64,000 bases of DNA from Eleginops maclovinus. Its lineage: Eukaryota; Chordata; Actinopteri; Perciformes; Eleginopidae. Each line of letters opens with the position of its first letter. Position 1 is the first letter of the stretch. Below are positions 1 through 10,339 of this stretch, piece by piece. The position numbers and the translations under genes are program-made. The notes under the pieces are model-generated. The model searched no databases and had not been told where the DNA came from. It was given only the letters and a program-made list of their open reading frames with translations. The stretch spans positions 31,657,858-31,721,857 of the forward strand of contig NC_086352.1 of NCBI RefSeq assembly GCF_036324505.1, written 5' to 3'.

Positions 1-52
1 AGAAATATGTCCTATTCTCAGCGATTCTCTTTGTAGGAAAACCTGCCTGTCA

Positions 53-713
53 TTAAAGGTCTCCTATTATGCTGTATTCGAACAATATATTGTAGGGTCA
101 TATCTATACAAAACATGTCTGTGAAGTGTTTTGCTCAAAATACCAAACAGATCCCCCATTGCAGCATGCCTCATCCCCCTCTATTTCAGCCCTGTTCCTG
201 AAGTGCTGATTCTGTGACTGTCGCTTTAAATTATAGCTGAGCAGAAGCTGGACACACCCCCTTTGCAGCGTCATGCAGCTCTGTCTGAAGAAAGTTTTTT
301 ACTGGTAGAGAACTAAACGCTGCTGTGATTAAACACCATATTATGTTCCAAACCACATCAAGCATTATTTCTGAAACAGTATGGAGCTCAAACGTTTCTC
401 TCTCGCGGGGTTTACCACAAGGACAGTAGCTTTTTATATCCGCCTTCTTTACACATAGGCCTAGTCTCTGTAAACGAGAACCATATTACTTCCACAATAG
501 TGGTTTCAGCTCGCCGACTGTGGGGTACGATAGGTTGGGACGTTGCCAGGAGATCAATCTAAAGCCAGCCCACGTTTGCTATATTGCCTCATAAGAACGG
601 CTAATCTGGATCAGTTCGTTTGTACCCCCATTTTTAGAGATGTGGGTAAGGAGAAAAACAGAGAGGGTTGTATTTTCTGACACTTTGTGAGTCTACTTGC
701 ACACCGGGGAGAC
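53..713 (+). mobile_element. TTAA-type non-autonomous DNA transposon, copy A1 (right end missing)
   Basis: The left end reads TTAAAGGTCTCCTATTATGC, the same terminus as the copies at 23298 and 30877. Shared internal blocks follow in order: the 'GCTCAAAATACCAAACAGAT' block, the 'CATATTATGTTCCAAACCA' block, and the 'TTTTAGAGATGTGGGTAAGGA' to 'CACACCGGGGA' block near the right end. A segment at about 380-520 differs from the other copies, so this is either a variant subfamily or a patchwork copy. The TTAA boundary and terminal motif suggest a piggyBac-like MITE, which is inference from the target site. There is no transposase frame. It runs directly into an inverted copy (714-1301). Confidence 0.7.
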
Positions 714-1301
714 ACCTATCGTCCGCAATATACAGTCGCGAGCTGAATCCCCTTGAGCACCTCTGTGTGTCTGTGTATTCAGCAGGATGTCTGCAGGAGG
801 GACTTAGAGTTGTTGTTTATATAATACATATAATGTCTCTGTTCTAGTGGTAAACACTGAGAAGTGTTTCAGAAATAATGCTTGATGTGGTTTGGAACAT
901 AATATGGGGTTTAATCACGGCAGCAGTAAACTGAGTTTCTTTCACAGAGGAGAGAGAGCTGCATGACGCTGCAAAGGGGTGTATCCAGCTTCAGCTCAGC
1001 TCAAATTCAAAGCCAGTCGCAGAATCAGCACTTCAGGAACAGGGCTGAAATAGAGGGGGATGAGGCATGCAGCAATGGGTGATCTGTTTGGTATTTTGAG
1101 CAAAACACTTCACAGACATGTTTTGTATAGCTATGGCCCTATATTGTTCAAATATCGCATAATTTCTTTTTATGTTATATGTTCTTTTATATTTGCATTG
1201 TGGGACTGCCAGAAACAGTATTTCAATGTTCTGTATGTATAACACATGTGGAAACTTTGACAATAAAGTGGACTTTGACTTTGATAATAGGAGACCTTCA
1301 A
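714..1301 (-). mobile_element. TTAA-type element, copy A2, inverted relative to A1
   Basis: On the minus strand this reads from TTGAAGGTCTCCTATTAT (1301) through the same blocks as A1 and stops at the block 'GACTGTATATTGCGGACGAT' near 716. It therefore lacks the distal part of the element. With A1 it forms an imperfect palindrome of about 1.25 kb with almost no spacer. It is interrupted near 1156-1283 by an unrelated retroposon-like tail. Confidence 0.7.
1156..1283 (+). mobile_element. LINE/SINE 3' tail nested in copy A2
   Basis: This segment interrupts the element A2 sequence, which is continuous in the other copies. It ends with 'GACAATAAAGTGGACTTTGA', the AATAAAG-type 3' end followed by short tandem repeats that is typical of fish LINEs and the SINEs they mobilise. 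No coding sequence remains. The boundaries are approximate, inferred from where homology to copies B and C stops and resumes. Confidence 0.5.
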
Positions 1302-2214
1302 ACATATTCAGGCAGTAGCCTATACACAGTTTAACAAAGCAGAAATAAAATCTGAGCTGAACATGCTCCGTTTTAGTTTGATACACCCAGTTAAGCTCAC
1401 ACACTAATGTATGAACATATAGGTTCACCTACTGAATCAAAAACAGAACAAATCAACCAAAGAAAGAACAAATAAAGCAGATGCAGGCAGTAGGTGTAAA
1501 GATTCACACTTAAAGTATTAGCCTCCAGAAAAGAACAGCTTACAGAGAAGAGATAACATCTGATAACATTGTAACCCTAACCCCCAATCTTAAAAAATGT
1601 GTAAATATTCTGACTACGTATTTTTTCATGTAACGGTAAGGGGGATATAATTATCTTTTATTGTATCCCATTACAAGTAATCAATTACACCCCAATTCTG
1701 GTTATAGGTTTGATGAAGTGTATTAAAAGCAAGTCATATGGAATATTTATAAGTGGTACTTCCCCTGAAGACTTCTACATAATATAATTGCCCCCCTCCC
1801 ATAATGTAATGTATGTATCAGGCATTGCATCAAAACAAATCACTAATTAAAAGCTTTAATATCTGACTTTAAATTGTTAACTTATAAATAAAATGTGGTT
1901 TAACTATTACTCAGCAAAACATATTATCAGGAATTATGAAACAAGGTGAAAATGTGTGCCTGTTGGCTAAGATAATGAGTAACTAGAGATGATATGGTCG
2001 CTCATTTTACAGAAAGTAAACATGCCTTAAACAAATGAAATGAAGGCACCTTTTATGTGCTTCAAGTAGGAAAATAGTTTAGCCAAGGCCACAAACTGCT
2101 TTATACAACATTAACTCATTAAAAAAGCAATTCCCTTTGTACCCATGTATCAACCCTTAAATGCACAATCACGTATACATAATTTGAAAAATTAATTGAT
2201 TGCTATTTTTCTAA
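1302..2214. other. AT-rich non-coding DNA
   Basis: There is no convincing reading frame, splice-bounded exon or RNA gene. The stretch is AT-rich, with scattered poly-A/T runs. Confidence 0.6.
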
Positions 2215-2500
2215 ATTGCACCCATATTACACCTTTGTTACACCATTATTATGCCATTATTTACTACACCCTTATTACACCATTATTTTACCCATGTAAC
2301 ACCTATTTTACACTGTTATTATACCGTATTTGGATTGTTGTTACACCCATTTTAAACCCATGATACTCTATTATTACACATATTTAACACTGTTTTTAAA
2401 CCAATATTGCAACTATGTAACACCAATACAGTTATATAAAGTTAACACCAATATTACACTGTAATTACAATGTTATTACACCCATTTTACCCATGGACAC
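2215..2500. repeat. Degenerate TTACACC minisatellite-like repeat
   Basis: Variants of 'TTACACCATTATTACACC' and 'ACACCCATTTTA' recur irregularly, with spacings of about 10-20 bp, across nearly 300 bp. The register drifts, so this is an old, decayed tandem array or low-complexity DNA rather than a clean satellite. Confidence 0.5.
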
Positions 2501-3260
2501 AGCCTGCCAAACCATTTAAGGGTTGAATGAAGGCCTGAAGTGTTTGATGGTATAAACAAAGTCAAGGTAGATGGCATTATCTAACACCTCTTGTTACATC
2601 CGGATGTTTAAATGTTATGCTAATCGCTGATGGAAATTCAGTCCCACACAGTCCCAAACTTCTTTAACAGAAATGTATGAACACAGTTTTGGTTTTAAAG
2701 TCTGAAAGTTTCAAACGCTGCTGATTTGAAACTTTCTCAAAACTGCACAGGTTGCAGTGTTTTAGTGAGTAGGAGTTCAAACAGCACACAAAAAAGAGAA
2801 AAAGAAGACTGCTGCTGGATGGGATAATGATCGTGCAGCATGCTTTGGAGATTTATTAGCAGGGATCCATGTGAGAAGAGGCTTCTCCATTTGAATTGTA
2901 TGTAGGGGATAAGTATGTGAATATCTGTTATATTGAATTGGAAACTCTTTTTCATTTTGTCTGGGCACCCCTTGAGACAAAACGCTTCATAACAAAAAGC
3001 CAGTGTGCGATGAACAGATTTAAATAAGACACTTCTGCTGTGACATAAAGACAGCTCATGGAGTCCTTGCCTGGAGCTGTACAGCCTTTATTTTCTCTTC
3101 GCCCCCCCTGGAGGCGTTTTAAGATAATCGATTTTACATTATTTTAATCCGATGGACTGACGCGTTATTGGATTGTGAGTGATGGATCTGGAAGTACAGG
3201 ACTCGGCATTGATCAGTGGGAGAAGGGAGGTCGGCGTTGCTTCCCCCAGGATCCCCCCTT

Positions 3261-3270
3261 ACACACACAC

Positions 3271-3341
<71 letters not shown>
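3261..3341. repeat. (AC)n microsatellite
   Basis: About 40 AC units with two CG-type interruptions (ACGC), lying about 630 bp upstream of the cadherin start codon. The frames rich in alternating Thr/His or Cys/Val through it are artefacts of the repeat. Confidence 0.95.
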
Positions 3342-3399
3342 AGTGCAGGATATTGGCAATGCAAGTGAGCACTCGCAGCCCTCTTGCTGAGAAGTTTAT

Positions 3400-3973
3400 T
3401 CCCGATAAGAGAATCTACTCCCGCTGCATCACTCTCTCAGATGCATTGCGTCTGGATGCTCTGGCCATGCATGCGTAAAGCAGCCGGTTCTGTGCGATGA
3501 ACCACGTCCCACCCGTGCATTCTGAGTGGCACAGATTCACGTTAATAACAGGGCTGATCCATCTGTACAGCGAGTTGGTGCACGGCTGTGCGCAGTGTGC
3601 AGCAACTCGAATGCAAGACGGATTAAGTGTATCGGAAAGAACGCACGAGAAAAGAGTGCGAGGAAAGGAACGGCGGTAAGCGCGCACTCGAGCTGCTAAA
3701 AAGGATTTTTTTTTTCCCTGGGACGCGCAGAGACACACAGCGCTGCTCGTGAGACAGCAGACAGAGAGGAGCAGTAGAGGGAGAACCCACACACAGAGAC
3801 AAAGTTCTCTGTCGACATGAAGTATGGTGTCAAACATATCCGCGTTCAAATTTAATGGAAGTTTTGGATCGTAGAGGCAAGGAGGATAATTATCCCCCAC
3901 GGATCAAGTGCACCCATGGATTTTGGCTTGACACGAGCGCTTTAGTTCAGTGGATCCAGTGAGATATCCAGTC
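3400..3973 (+). promoter_or_regulatory. Probable 5'UTR and promoter-proximal region of the cadherin gene
   Basis: The sequence upstream of ATG 3974 is richer in G, C and CpG (for example 3600-3740) than the surrounding AT-rich DNA, and the CpG-rich character continues through the exon to about 5015. This is the usual look of a vertebrate CpG-island promoter. I see no clear TATA box, and the transcription start cannot be fixed. A short upstream ORF (3916-3945) lies in the likely leader. Extents are approximate. Confidence 0.45.
3916..3945 (+). other. Upstream ORF (9 codons) in the cadherin leader
   Basis: The frame ATG-GAT-TTT-GGC-TTG-ACA-CGA-GCG-CTT-TAG terminates 28 bp before the main ATG at 3974 and is in a different frame. 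It precedes the main start if transcription begins upstream of 3916, which is likely but unproven. Such uORFs commonly lower translation of the downstream frame. Confidence 0.5.
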
Positions 3974-5015
3974 ATGATTTGGGTCGCGTTTCTACCTTTT
4001 TTGGTTTCGTGCGCTCACGGGAACAGGACCGTGGACCAGGTGCCTTTCTTCCATGGCCATGTTTTTGAAAACTCATCTCCGGGACTGCGGGTCAATGGAC
4101 TGAGTGTCCCGTTGAAGCGTCTCAACTCGCAGCGGTTGTGTGGTACCGGGGAATTTGCGCCGCACTTTAAACTACTGGGAGACGGGAGCGAAAATTTCAG
4201 GGTCTTTGCGCACAACAAACGGGGGCATATTTTACTCAAGACTTCTGCGGTTTTGGATCGGGAGGAGCGGGGTGATTACGCGCTTAGTCTCGGGTTATGC
4301 TGCGGGCAATGCTCGGGACTCTCCCGGGAAGTTGAAGGGGAGTCCCCGGTTGTCACTGAGGTTGCGTCCATCAAGGTGGACGTCCTGGACACCAACGACC
4401 ACCAGCCCACTTTCACTGGGAATGATGTGAAGCTGAGCCTGGATGATGCCACTGCGCTTCGCACGGCTATCTACACGGTGACTGCGCGGGACCGTGACAG
4501 CGGTAAGAACGCAGAGCTCATCTACTTCGCCTTGCCCAAGAACGGGAGTTTCTACATAGTGCCCAAAACCGGAGACATTCTCCTGGTGGACTCCATCCTC
4601 GGTCTGGATGAACCGATTAAGTTTAAAGTGTTTGCTCGGGACCGCGGGTGGCCACCTCGCACGAGCAAGTGTATAGATGTGGAGATCAATCCGCGCCAGT
4701 GGCCCGTGTTGCCCTCTTTAAACACCCAGCAGGGTAGATCGCAAATGAAAGTGCCAGCGCGAAGGTCCAGGTCAGTGCTGGAGTCAGACAGCCCCGTTTT
4801 AATCAACGTGTCCGAGGACGCAGGGATCGGGTCAGTGGTGATGAACCTGAACCCGGTGAGGTTTCAGGCGGCATCATTTGAGCTGGTGGAGCCGGACGCG
4901 GAGAGCTCACCGGTGAGCGTGAGCCGGGACAGCGGGGATATAGTGATATCACGGAAACTGGACCGAGAGACGGAGCCTCTGGTGGAGATCAGCGTCAAAG
5001 TGCAGGATAAGAGAG
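3974..5015 (+). CDS. First coding exon of a large cadherin-superfamily gene (probably type III / neural-cadherin-like)
   Basis: This encodes 347 residues plus the first base of a split codon and ends at a good splice donor (GAG|GTGAGC at 5015/5016, phase 1). The start is ATG 3974. The open frame extends upstream to GTG 3950, but GTG is not a normal eukaryotic start, and ATG 3974 opens a signal peptide (MIWVAFLPFLVSCAHG, residues 1-16). Cadherin features seen: LDREE (94-98); linker DTNDHQP (139-145), the Ca2+-binding DxNDxxP motif; ARDRDSG (171-177); TGDILL (199-204); ARDRGWPP (221-228); and a third repeat from about residue 274 with SGDIVISRKLDRE (320-332). Possible N-glycosylation sites are N17, N33, N190 and N278. 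RRSR (263-266), just before the third repeat, fits a furin-type cleavage site. The protein would be an extracellular, calcium-dependent adhesion receptor. The order of an N-terminal cadherin pair, a basic stretch, then further repeats resembles Drosophila CadN and vertebrate Hz-cadherin; a FAT-like family member is the main alternative. Membership of the cadherin superfamily is firm, the subfamily is inferred. The remaining exons are not recognised here. Confidence 0.85.
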
Positions 5016-5042
5016 GTGAGCGAACACACGTGTGTGTATGTG

Positions 5043-5207
<165 letters not shown>

Positions 5208-5844
5208 CGCTGTGTTTGTGAGAGAAAAAGTGAGGTACGGTGTTGAGCAGAACAGCATACTGAGGTTCTGGTGTGCACTCCCTGGGAGGCACTTCACGCA
5301 ATGAGCAGAAATGTTTCTGTTCATATATAATTTGATTGAATTTGTCACGTAGTAGATGTGCGTAAATTTGCAAAGATATGAAACGTATTGAAAAGAGCCT
5401 AATCTGGATTCACATCAATTGTGATTATAATGGGATGTAATACAAAATGCACTTTCCTTTCTAGAACTGGGCCTACAGTTCCAATGATCCCTTGAGTGAA
5501 TTCCCTGGATACCATAGGACTCAATACATGTTAAGTCAACACTCTACACCTTTGTTATCTAAGTACTTTAATTGACAGATGTGTAAAATTGTGTTGCCCA
5601 AAAAAGCCCCATCTAACATGGAGATTTGCTAATAAGGTTCTCAAAAACAAGTGTTTAGAATGTAAAAAACGTGCTGAGACAACTTGAGAAACTATTTAGC
5701 AGGAGGAGTTTTGGATGTTTTAAGTTGATTGTATCCCATATTTAAATGTATGGTTAGAGTATGCTATAAGATTTGTTTTTATATTATTTAGAGCTGTTTG
5801 TGTAATCGTGTGTTGATACACAGCTTCACCGTTTTCTGGCTGGA

Positions 5845-5895
5845 CGTATGACGTCACTCTCCACCTGTAGTGGGCGTGGCTGCTGAGTCTTTAAA
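5845..5895. promoter_or_regulatory. Cluster of consensus transcription-factor sites (CRE, E-box, GC/KLF box)
   Basis: Within 50 bp there is a perfect palindromic CRE, TGACGTCA (5849-5856), an E-box-like CACCTG, and GGGCGTGGC. The cluster sits about 0.8 kb inside the intron in locally GC-richer sequence. It could be an intronic enhancer or a minor promoter. Function is inferred from motifs only. Confidence 0.3.
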
Positions 5896-6258
5896 CGGAC
5901 AGAGCGAAATGTTTGCTTCGGGTTAAACGCCACAGTTTTCCAAACATATTATTTGGCCCATTAGATTCCACAGTGGATGACCTTATGAGTTCACATCACA
6001 TTTGAATGTTAAGATTATTTCCAACGGAGGTTTTGTGTTAATACGTAATATGTTAGTTATATAGTGAGTTATTTTTTGTAATTGTGTCGAAACCTTGTTT
6101 TTAAATAGCTGATTTATTAATAGTATGTCTACAAAATATTCTGAAAAATAACTTACTACAATAAATGTTGAATAACAAATGAAAAAAGCTCAGATATATA
6201 TTTAAGTAATACAATGCTGGGAGACAACATTTCCTGATATAGTTCCTTATGTTTTTTC

Positions 6259-6796
6259 CAGAGGAGGGAGAAGTACTCAGGTCTTGTACTTGAGTAAAGT
6301 ATAAGTACCAGAGTGTAGGAATATGCTGTTACAAGTAAAAGTCCTGCATTCAAAATGTTACTCAAGTAAAGTAGAAAGTACTCTCATCCAAATGTACTTA
6401 AAGTAGTGACAGTAAAAGTAGTCATTGTTTGATTGGTCCATTTCAGAATAATATCTCTGATATGTTTTATAATGATTGATCATTAAAGTGTTCTCAGAGC
6501 TGGTAAAGGTGCAGCTAGTTTGAATGGCTCTGTATACTGCAGGGTAGCTGCTGAATTTACTCCAGGTGAACTAAAGTCTGATTTAAGGGCTGATTATATT
6601 TCACATCATTAATCCTAATATGTAAAGTAACCAAGGGTATTGAATAAATGTAGTGAAGTAAAAGTGCACCATTTACCTCGGAATTGTAGTGGAGTAGAAG
6701 TAGAAAGAAAATGAAATACTTAAGTAAAGTAAGTCTCCTAAAATTGTACTTAAGTAGAATGCTTCAGTAAATGTTCTTAGTTACTTTACACCACTG
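6259..6796. mobile_element. hAT-like MITE with CAGAGG / CCACTG ends
   Basis: The left end begins CAGAGGAGGGAGAAGTACTC and continues with repeated 'TACTTGAGTAAAGTA' motifs. The right end, reverse complemented, begins CAGTGGTGTAAAGTAACTAA with the same internal TACTTAAGTA motifs. This is the familiar fish miniature element with imperfect hAT-type termini. No reading frame is present. I do not see a clean 8-bp target duplication. Confidence 0.6.
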
Positions 6797-7337
6797 AGTT
6801 TCTATCTTGCCTGAAAGTGTATATGTTGAAGACCATTGAAAAATCTTCAAACCCCTATAGTCGCACCACTTTTCAACACAAAGTGTCTCGCCTAGCGCTA
6901 ACCATAGCTACATCAGTTCCCAGCATCAGTATTCAGACGACCTCACACTAACCAGCTCGGGTCCTGCAGTCCATGAGAGCTCAGGCTAAGCAGTGTCGGA
7001 GTGCCTGCTGTTTACAATAGAGGTTAAACTGAGTAACATTCATCAGCGTTGATGATGATTCATGTGCTTGGATAAATTATGGCCGTGTTGTTGTGTCTGC
7101 TGCCTTGACGCTGCCAGCAGCAACAGATGCTGGGATGTCAGGGTGGAAGCGGGGCGCCGAACGGCCAAAGCACCAACAGGTTAATTATCACCTGCGGAAA
7201 AAGCAGGAGCAGAGACAGAGAGTCAACACGCAGCCTGATTCAAACGAATACATGTATGAAACATAAGGCTGATAAGCTTTAAAACAAGAGACTAGAGCAT
7301 AATGTATATATTAGACACTATTCTTTATTTCTACATT

Positions 7338-7565
7338 GTTTATTTATTAAACAGGGAAAATACATATTAATTAACATCAGCACTTGAGTCCATTATGTAA
7401 ATGTGGCAAATTTAGCGACAAAGTCTGAATTTCATATGCAGTCCCTGGCAGGTTGGTGGCAATAAATTAAGACATACAAGAACACATATAGGCACAGACA
7501 GAAACACAATTACAGAACGTAACACAATTCAAAGCACATCAGAAGCACATATGAGCACAAATAAA
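7338..7565. repeat. Interspersed repeat fragment (retroposon-like)
   Basis: 'TTTATTAAACAGGGAAAATA', then 'CAGTCCCTGGCAGG' and AT-rich sequence, resembles a widespread fish interspersed repeat whose consensus has ACAGGGACAATGCACATTAAT. It is degenerate and non-coding. Family assignment is uncertain. Confidence 0.4.
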
Positions 7566-9039
7566 TGATAATATGCATTTTTTTGCATATTTTGTTTAAG
7601 GCTACCCTTTAAAATGGCACAGGTCTGCCACTTAAATTCTTGATATTCTGGACAATTTTTGATTCTTGAGATGTTCTTTGCATAAGTTTTATTGATTGTA
7701 AACATTTATTTTAGTAAATATATATTTCAAATTGTATTTACAACTTTATTATTCCCTTGTGTTAATTCATGCACCAATATACTCAGGATCTTTGTTCTGT
7801 GAAAGGACAGACAAACATAATTTGTTGTCATTTTTCATGGAAAAATGAACAATTAGTTGATTATTAAATTGCTTTACAATGCATGCCTTTCCACAGTAAC
7901 GCCAGTGGCTATAGTTTTAGGGTGTTTAACTTGCCTGGTAGAACAGTTCCGCTGCTCGTTGCTTGAAGACAGGTAACCTGTACTTGACCCTAATTGTAAC
8001 CCAGGGGGGGTGGGGGTTTGACTAGTTGTATTTCTGGTATGAGTAATTTGAACTTTTGTGATGTAGGAAGGAAGCTGAGCCTGCTCTTGCCACACAAAGT
8101 ATACACTTCCAGGGACAATGTTTGCTTTTTGTCCCGATCATTTCCTTGTCGGACTTATTAATACTGATGGAAAAATCTAAAGAGTAATACCTTTGATATG
8201 AGCCTTTACTTTCGCAGTATTACCACATCTTCTGAGTTCCTTCAAAGAGCATCACATCTATCTTTCAGCTGCTGTTTGTTTTTAAAGAGGCTATTAGTTG
8301 CATTCAAATTCACCCAAGAGGCCTTCTTCTGAGGCAGGTCTCCAAACTTTTTAAATTTCAAGCAACCAGCCGATGAGGTGCATTTAGTGGATGATGTTTT
8401 TCCCCGCAAGCCAAACTAGTTTTATCTTTTCTGGCAAACTATGTCATTATATTTTTCTTCCAAATTAACAGGAATCACACACACGGGAGACAGCTGGGAT
8501 AATAACATTCTGGTGCAGAATGAATTGTCGGTATTTGGTGGACGAAAAACCATGTTATTGTCAATTTCTTAAAAATATGCAAATGCTATGCATGAGAGGC
8601 AGTGACAGACGTTTCATCTTTATTTTCATAAAAAGAAAGTCCCCTGTATAGGAGGTGCGTGTTGATGTGTAATCCAGCCACATCCGACCACAAACAATAA
8701 GCTTGGGTTGGGTATTCACTCACAAGGACCACACCACAACAAAATGGTGGTCAAAGACTTATTTAACAAGATATATTGAATGTCAGCGGAGAGGTGAAGA
8801 AGGATGAGGGACATTCTGGAGAACAAACTAAAGTCATGGAGGATGGGGAATTTCATTGTGGGGGGTTCTGTCGCAGGTGTGTTCCTGCCTGATCTGAGTA
8901 CAAGCCCCCCCAGACGGTACCTAGAATGAGACAAAGGTATGTGCAAGATTAAAAGAAAAGAGATAAGGGGAGAACAAATGAATGATTGAAGGGTTGTAGG
9001 AAGGGAAGGCTGAAAGGAGTGAAGGATAACGGATGGAGC

Positions 9040-9217
9040 ACTAAAAAACTGAAAAGTTGTATTATGTCAACAGATTCCACATCATTTTAATAGGTTAGTT
9101 GAAGTTTAAATTATAAAATATTAGGTTCAACTTAATATTATTGCTTTCAACTAGCCTGATACAGTTATGTGGAATCTTGACATAATACATTTAATTAAGG
9201 TCCATGTTTCATCAGTG
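9040..9217. mobile_element. Hairpin MITE, copy 1 of a local pair
   Basis: The left arm (about 9040-9125, containing 'AGGTTAGTTGAAG') is complementary to the right arm (about 9130-9217, containing 'CTTTCAACTAGCCTGATACA'). The element can thus fold almost completely into a stem. It is the same family as 9303-9508. Confidence 0.55.
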
Positions 9218-9302
9218 AGGGAGGGATGAAAGGATGTAGGGAAGGACAAATGGTTGAATTGATAAAGGGTTGTAGGAAGGTTTGAAGTGGTGTAGGGAGG
9301 TA

Positions 9303-9508
9303 CACTGAAAAAAATGAAACATTGACTTTAATTAACAGATTTCACATAACTGTATTAGGTTAGTTGAAAGCTATAATATCAAGTTTAAATAAAACAAATT
9401 AGGTTCTGCTTAATATTATTGCTTTCAACTAACCTCATACTGTTATTTGAAATTTGTTAAAATAATATATTCAAAATTAAAGTCAATGTTTATATTTTTT
9501 CGTTGTAG
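9303..9508. mobile_element. Hairpin MITE, copy 2 of a local pair
   Basis: It begins CACTGAAAAAAATGAAACAT and carries 'ATTGACTTTAATTAACA' on the left arm, mirrored by 'AATTAAAGTCAATGTTTATA' on the right arm, with 'TAGGTTAGTTGAAAGC' / 'GCTTTCAACTAACCTCATAC' as the inner stem. Non-coding and self-complementary throughout. The target duplication is not obvious. Confidence 0.6.
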
Positions 9509-10281
9509 GGATGAATGGTTGAAGGGAAATATGAAGGGATGTAGGGATGGTTAAAGGGATAGAGGGAGTTGTGTAGGGAGGGAGGGGTGAATGAATGGAT
9601 ATGGATAAGGAAGGGGTAGGAAGGGGAATGGATGAATAGAACAGAAAAGGTGAGGATGCGTCTTTAAGGCTTGGACCTGCTCCTAAATCAACTAATTAAC
9701 TTAAGTTAAGTGTACAATTAGTTCTAATGTATTTGAATGGTGGAACGTGACATATTGTTGCTTATGTGGCCAAATCCCTGCAGTGCTATGGATGATTGAA
9801 TCAGGTTACATCTGTGAGTTGGGATGTGTTTTGCTCTAAAAGGATCCATGCTGATACAAAGTTTAAAGAGATGATCAGCATAAATGTTTCCTGACTGGAA
9901 GGGTTTTAAAAAATTTAATTCCCAACCTTTTATGTGTTTGAGAGGCAGTGGATTGAACTACATTGCCTGACCTTACTGTTTTCCGTGCCATGATAAAAGG
10001 CGGGACATTGGCATTTCCGGGCTTATCTGAGGGTGTCTGCGGGGGGGGGGGGGGCGAGCTCAGCCGGGTGTCTATGGTTTGAGGAAACGCAGCCTCCGTC
10101 GGGATTTCGGTGGCTCTGTTGAAGTTGCTTTTAATCCGTTTGGAGTGGAGAGTCCTGCCGAAGCCTCGAACTCCAAACATCTGCTCGCATTATCCCCATA
10201 ATCCCATCTCATTCTCTCCGTCTCATTTTCCCCCCCTCTTGCTCTCTTACTTTTCCCTTCTTATTTCCCCTCTCCCTCCAG

Positions 10282-10339
10282 GGATTTAGTTTGAGTGGAG
10301 GCACAGTTTAACACAGCGATGGAGACAGGATTCTTCGAG
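10282..10339 (+). other. Candidate exon: strong acceptor and donor flanking an ATG
   Basis: A long pyrimidine tract (about 10206-10279) ends in CTCCCTCCAG|GGATTTAG. After 58 bp there is a donor, TTCGAG|GTACAG. Inside is an ATG (10319) opening Met-Glu-Thr-Gly-Phe-Phe-Glu, phase 0 at the donor. Locally CpG-richer sequence (9990-10180) lies upstream. It cannot continue the cadherin frame: joined to the phase-1 exon it reads GGG-ATT-TAG. If real it belongs to a nested or alternative transcript. Chance occurrence is quite possible. Confidence 0.22.

Larger units (their letters stand above)
8930..9650. repeat. Purine-rich degenerate minisatellite (GGGATGAAGG-like), interrupted by two MITEs
   Basis: Outside the two hairpin elements (9040-9217 and 9303-9508), the strand is dominated by loosely repeated 'GTAGGGATG', 'GAAGGG' and 'GGATGAATGG' words with very few pyrimidines other than T. 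No exact period is visible. It is best read as one old purine-rich array split by insertions. Confidence 0.45.

Noticed and set aside
3415..3900. 161-residue minus-strand frame
   Set aside because: It lies antisense to the cadherin 5'UTR, with composition driven by GC-rich sequence and no domain.
3950..3973. Upstream GTG start extending the cadherin by eight residues
   Set aside because: The frame is open but begins with GTG. The ATG at 3974 opens a good signal peptide and has a purine at -3.
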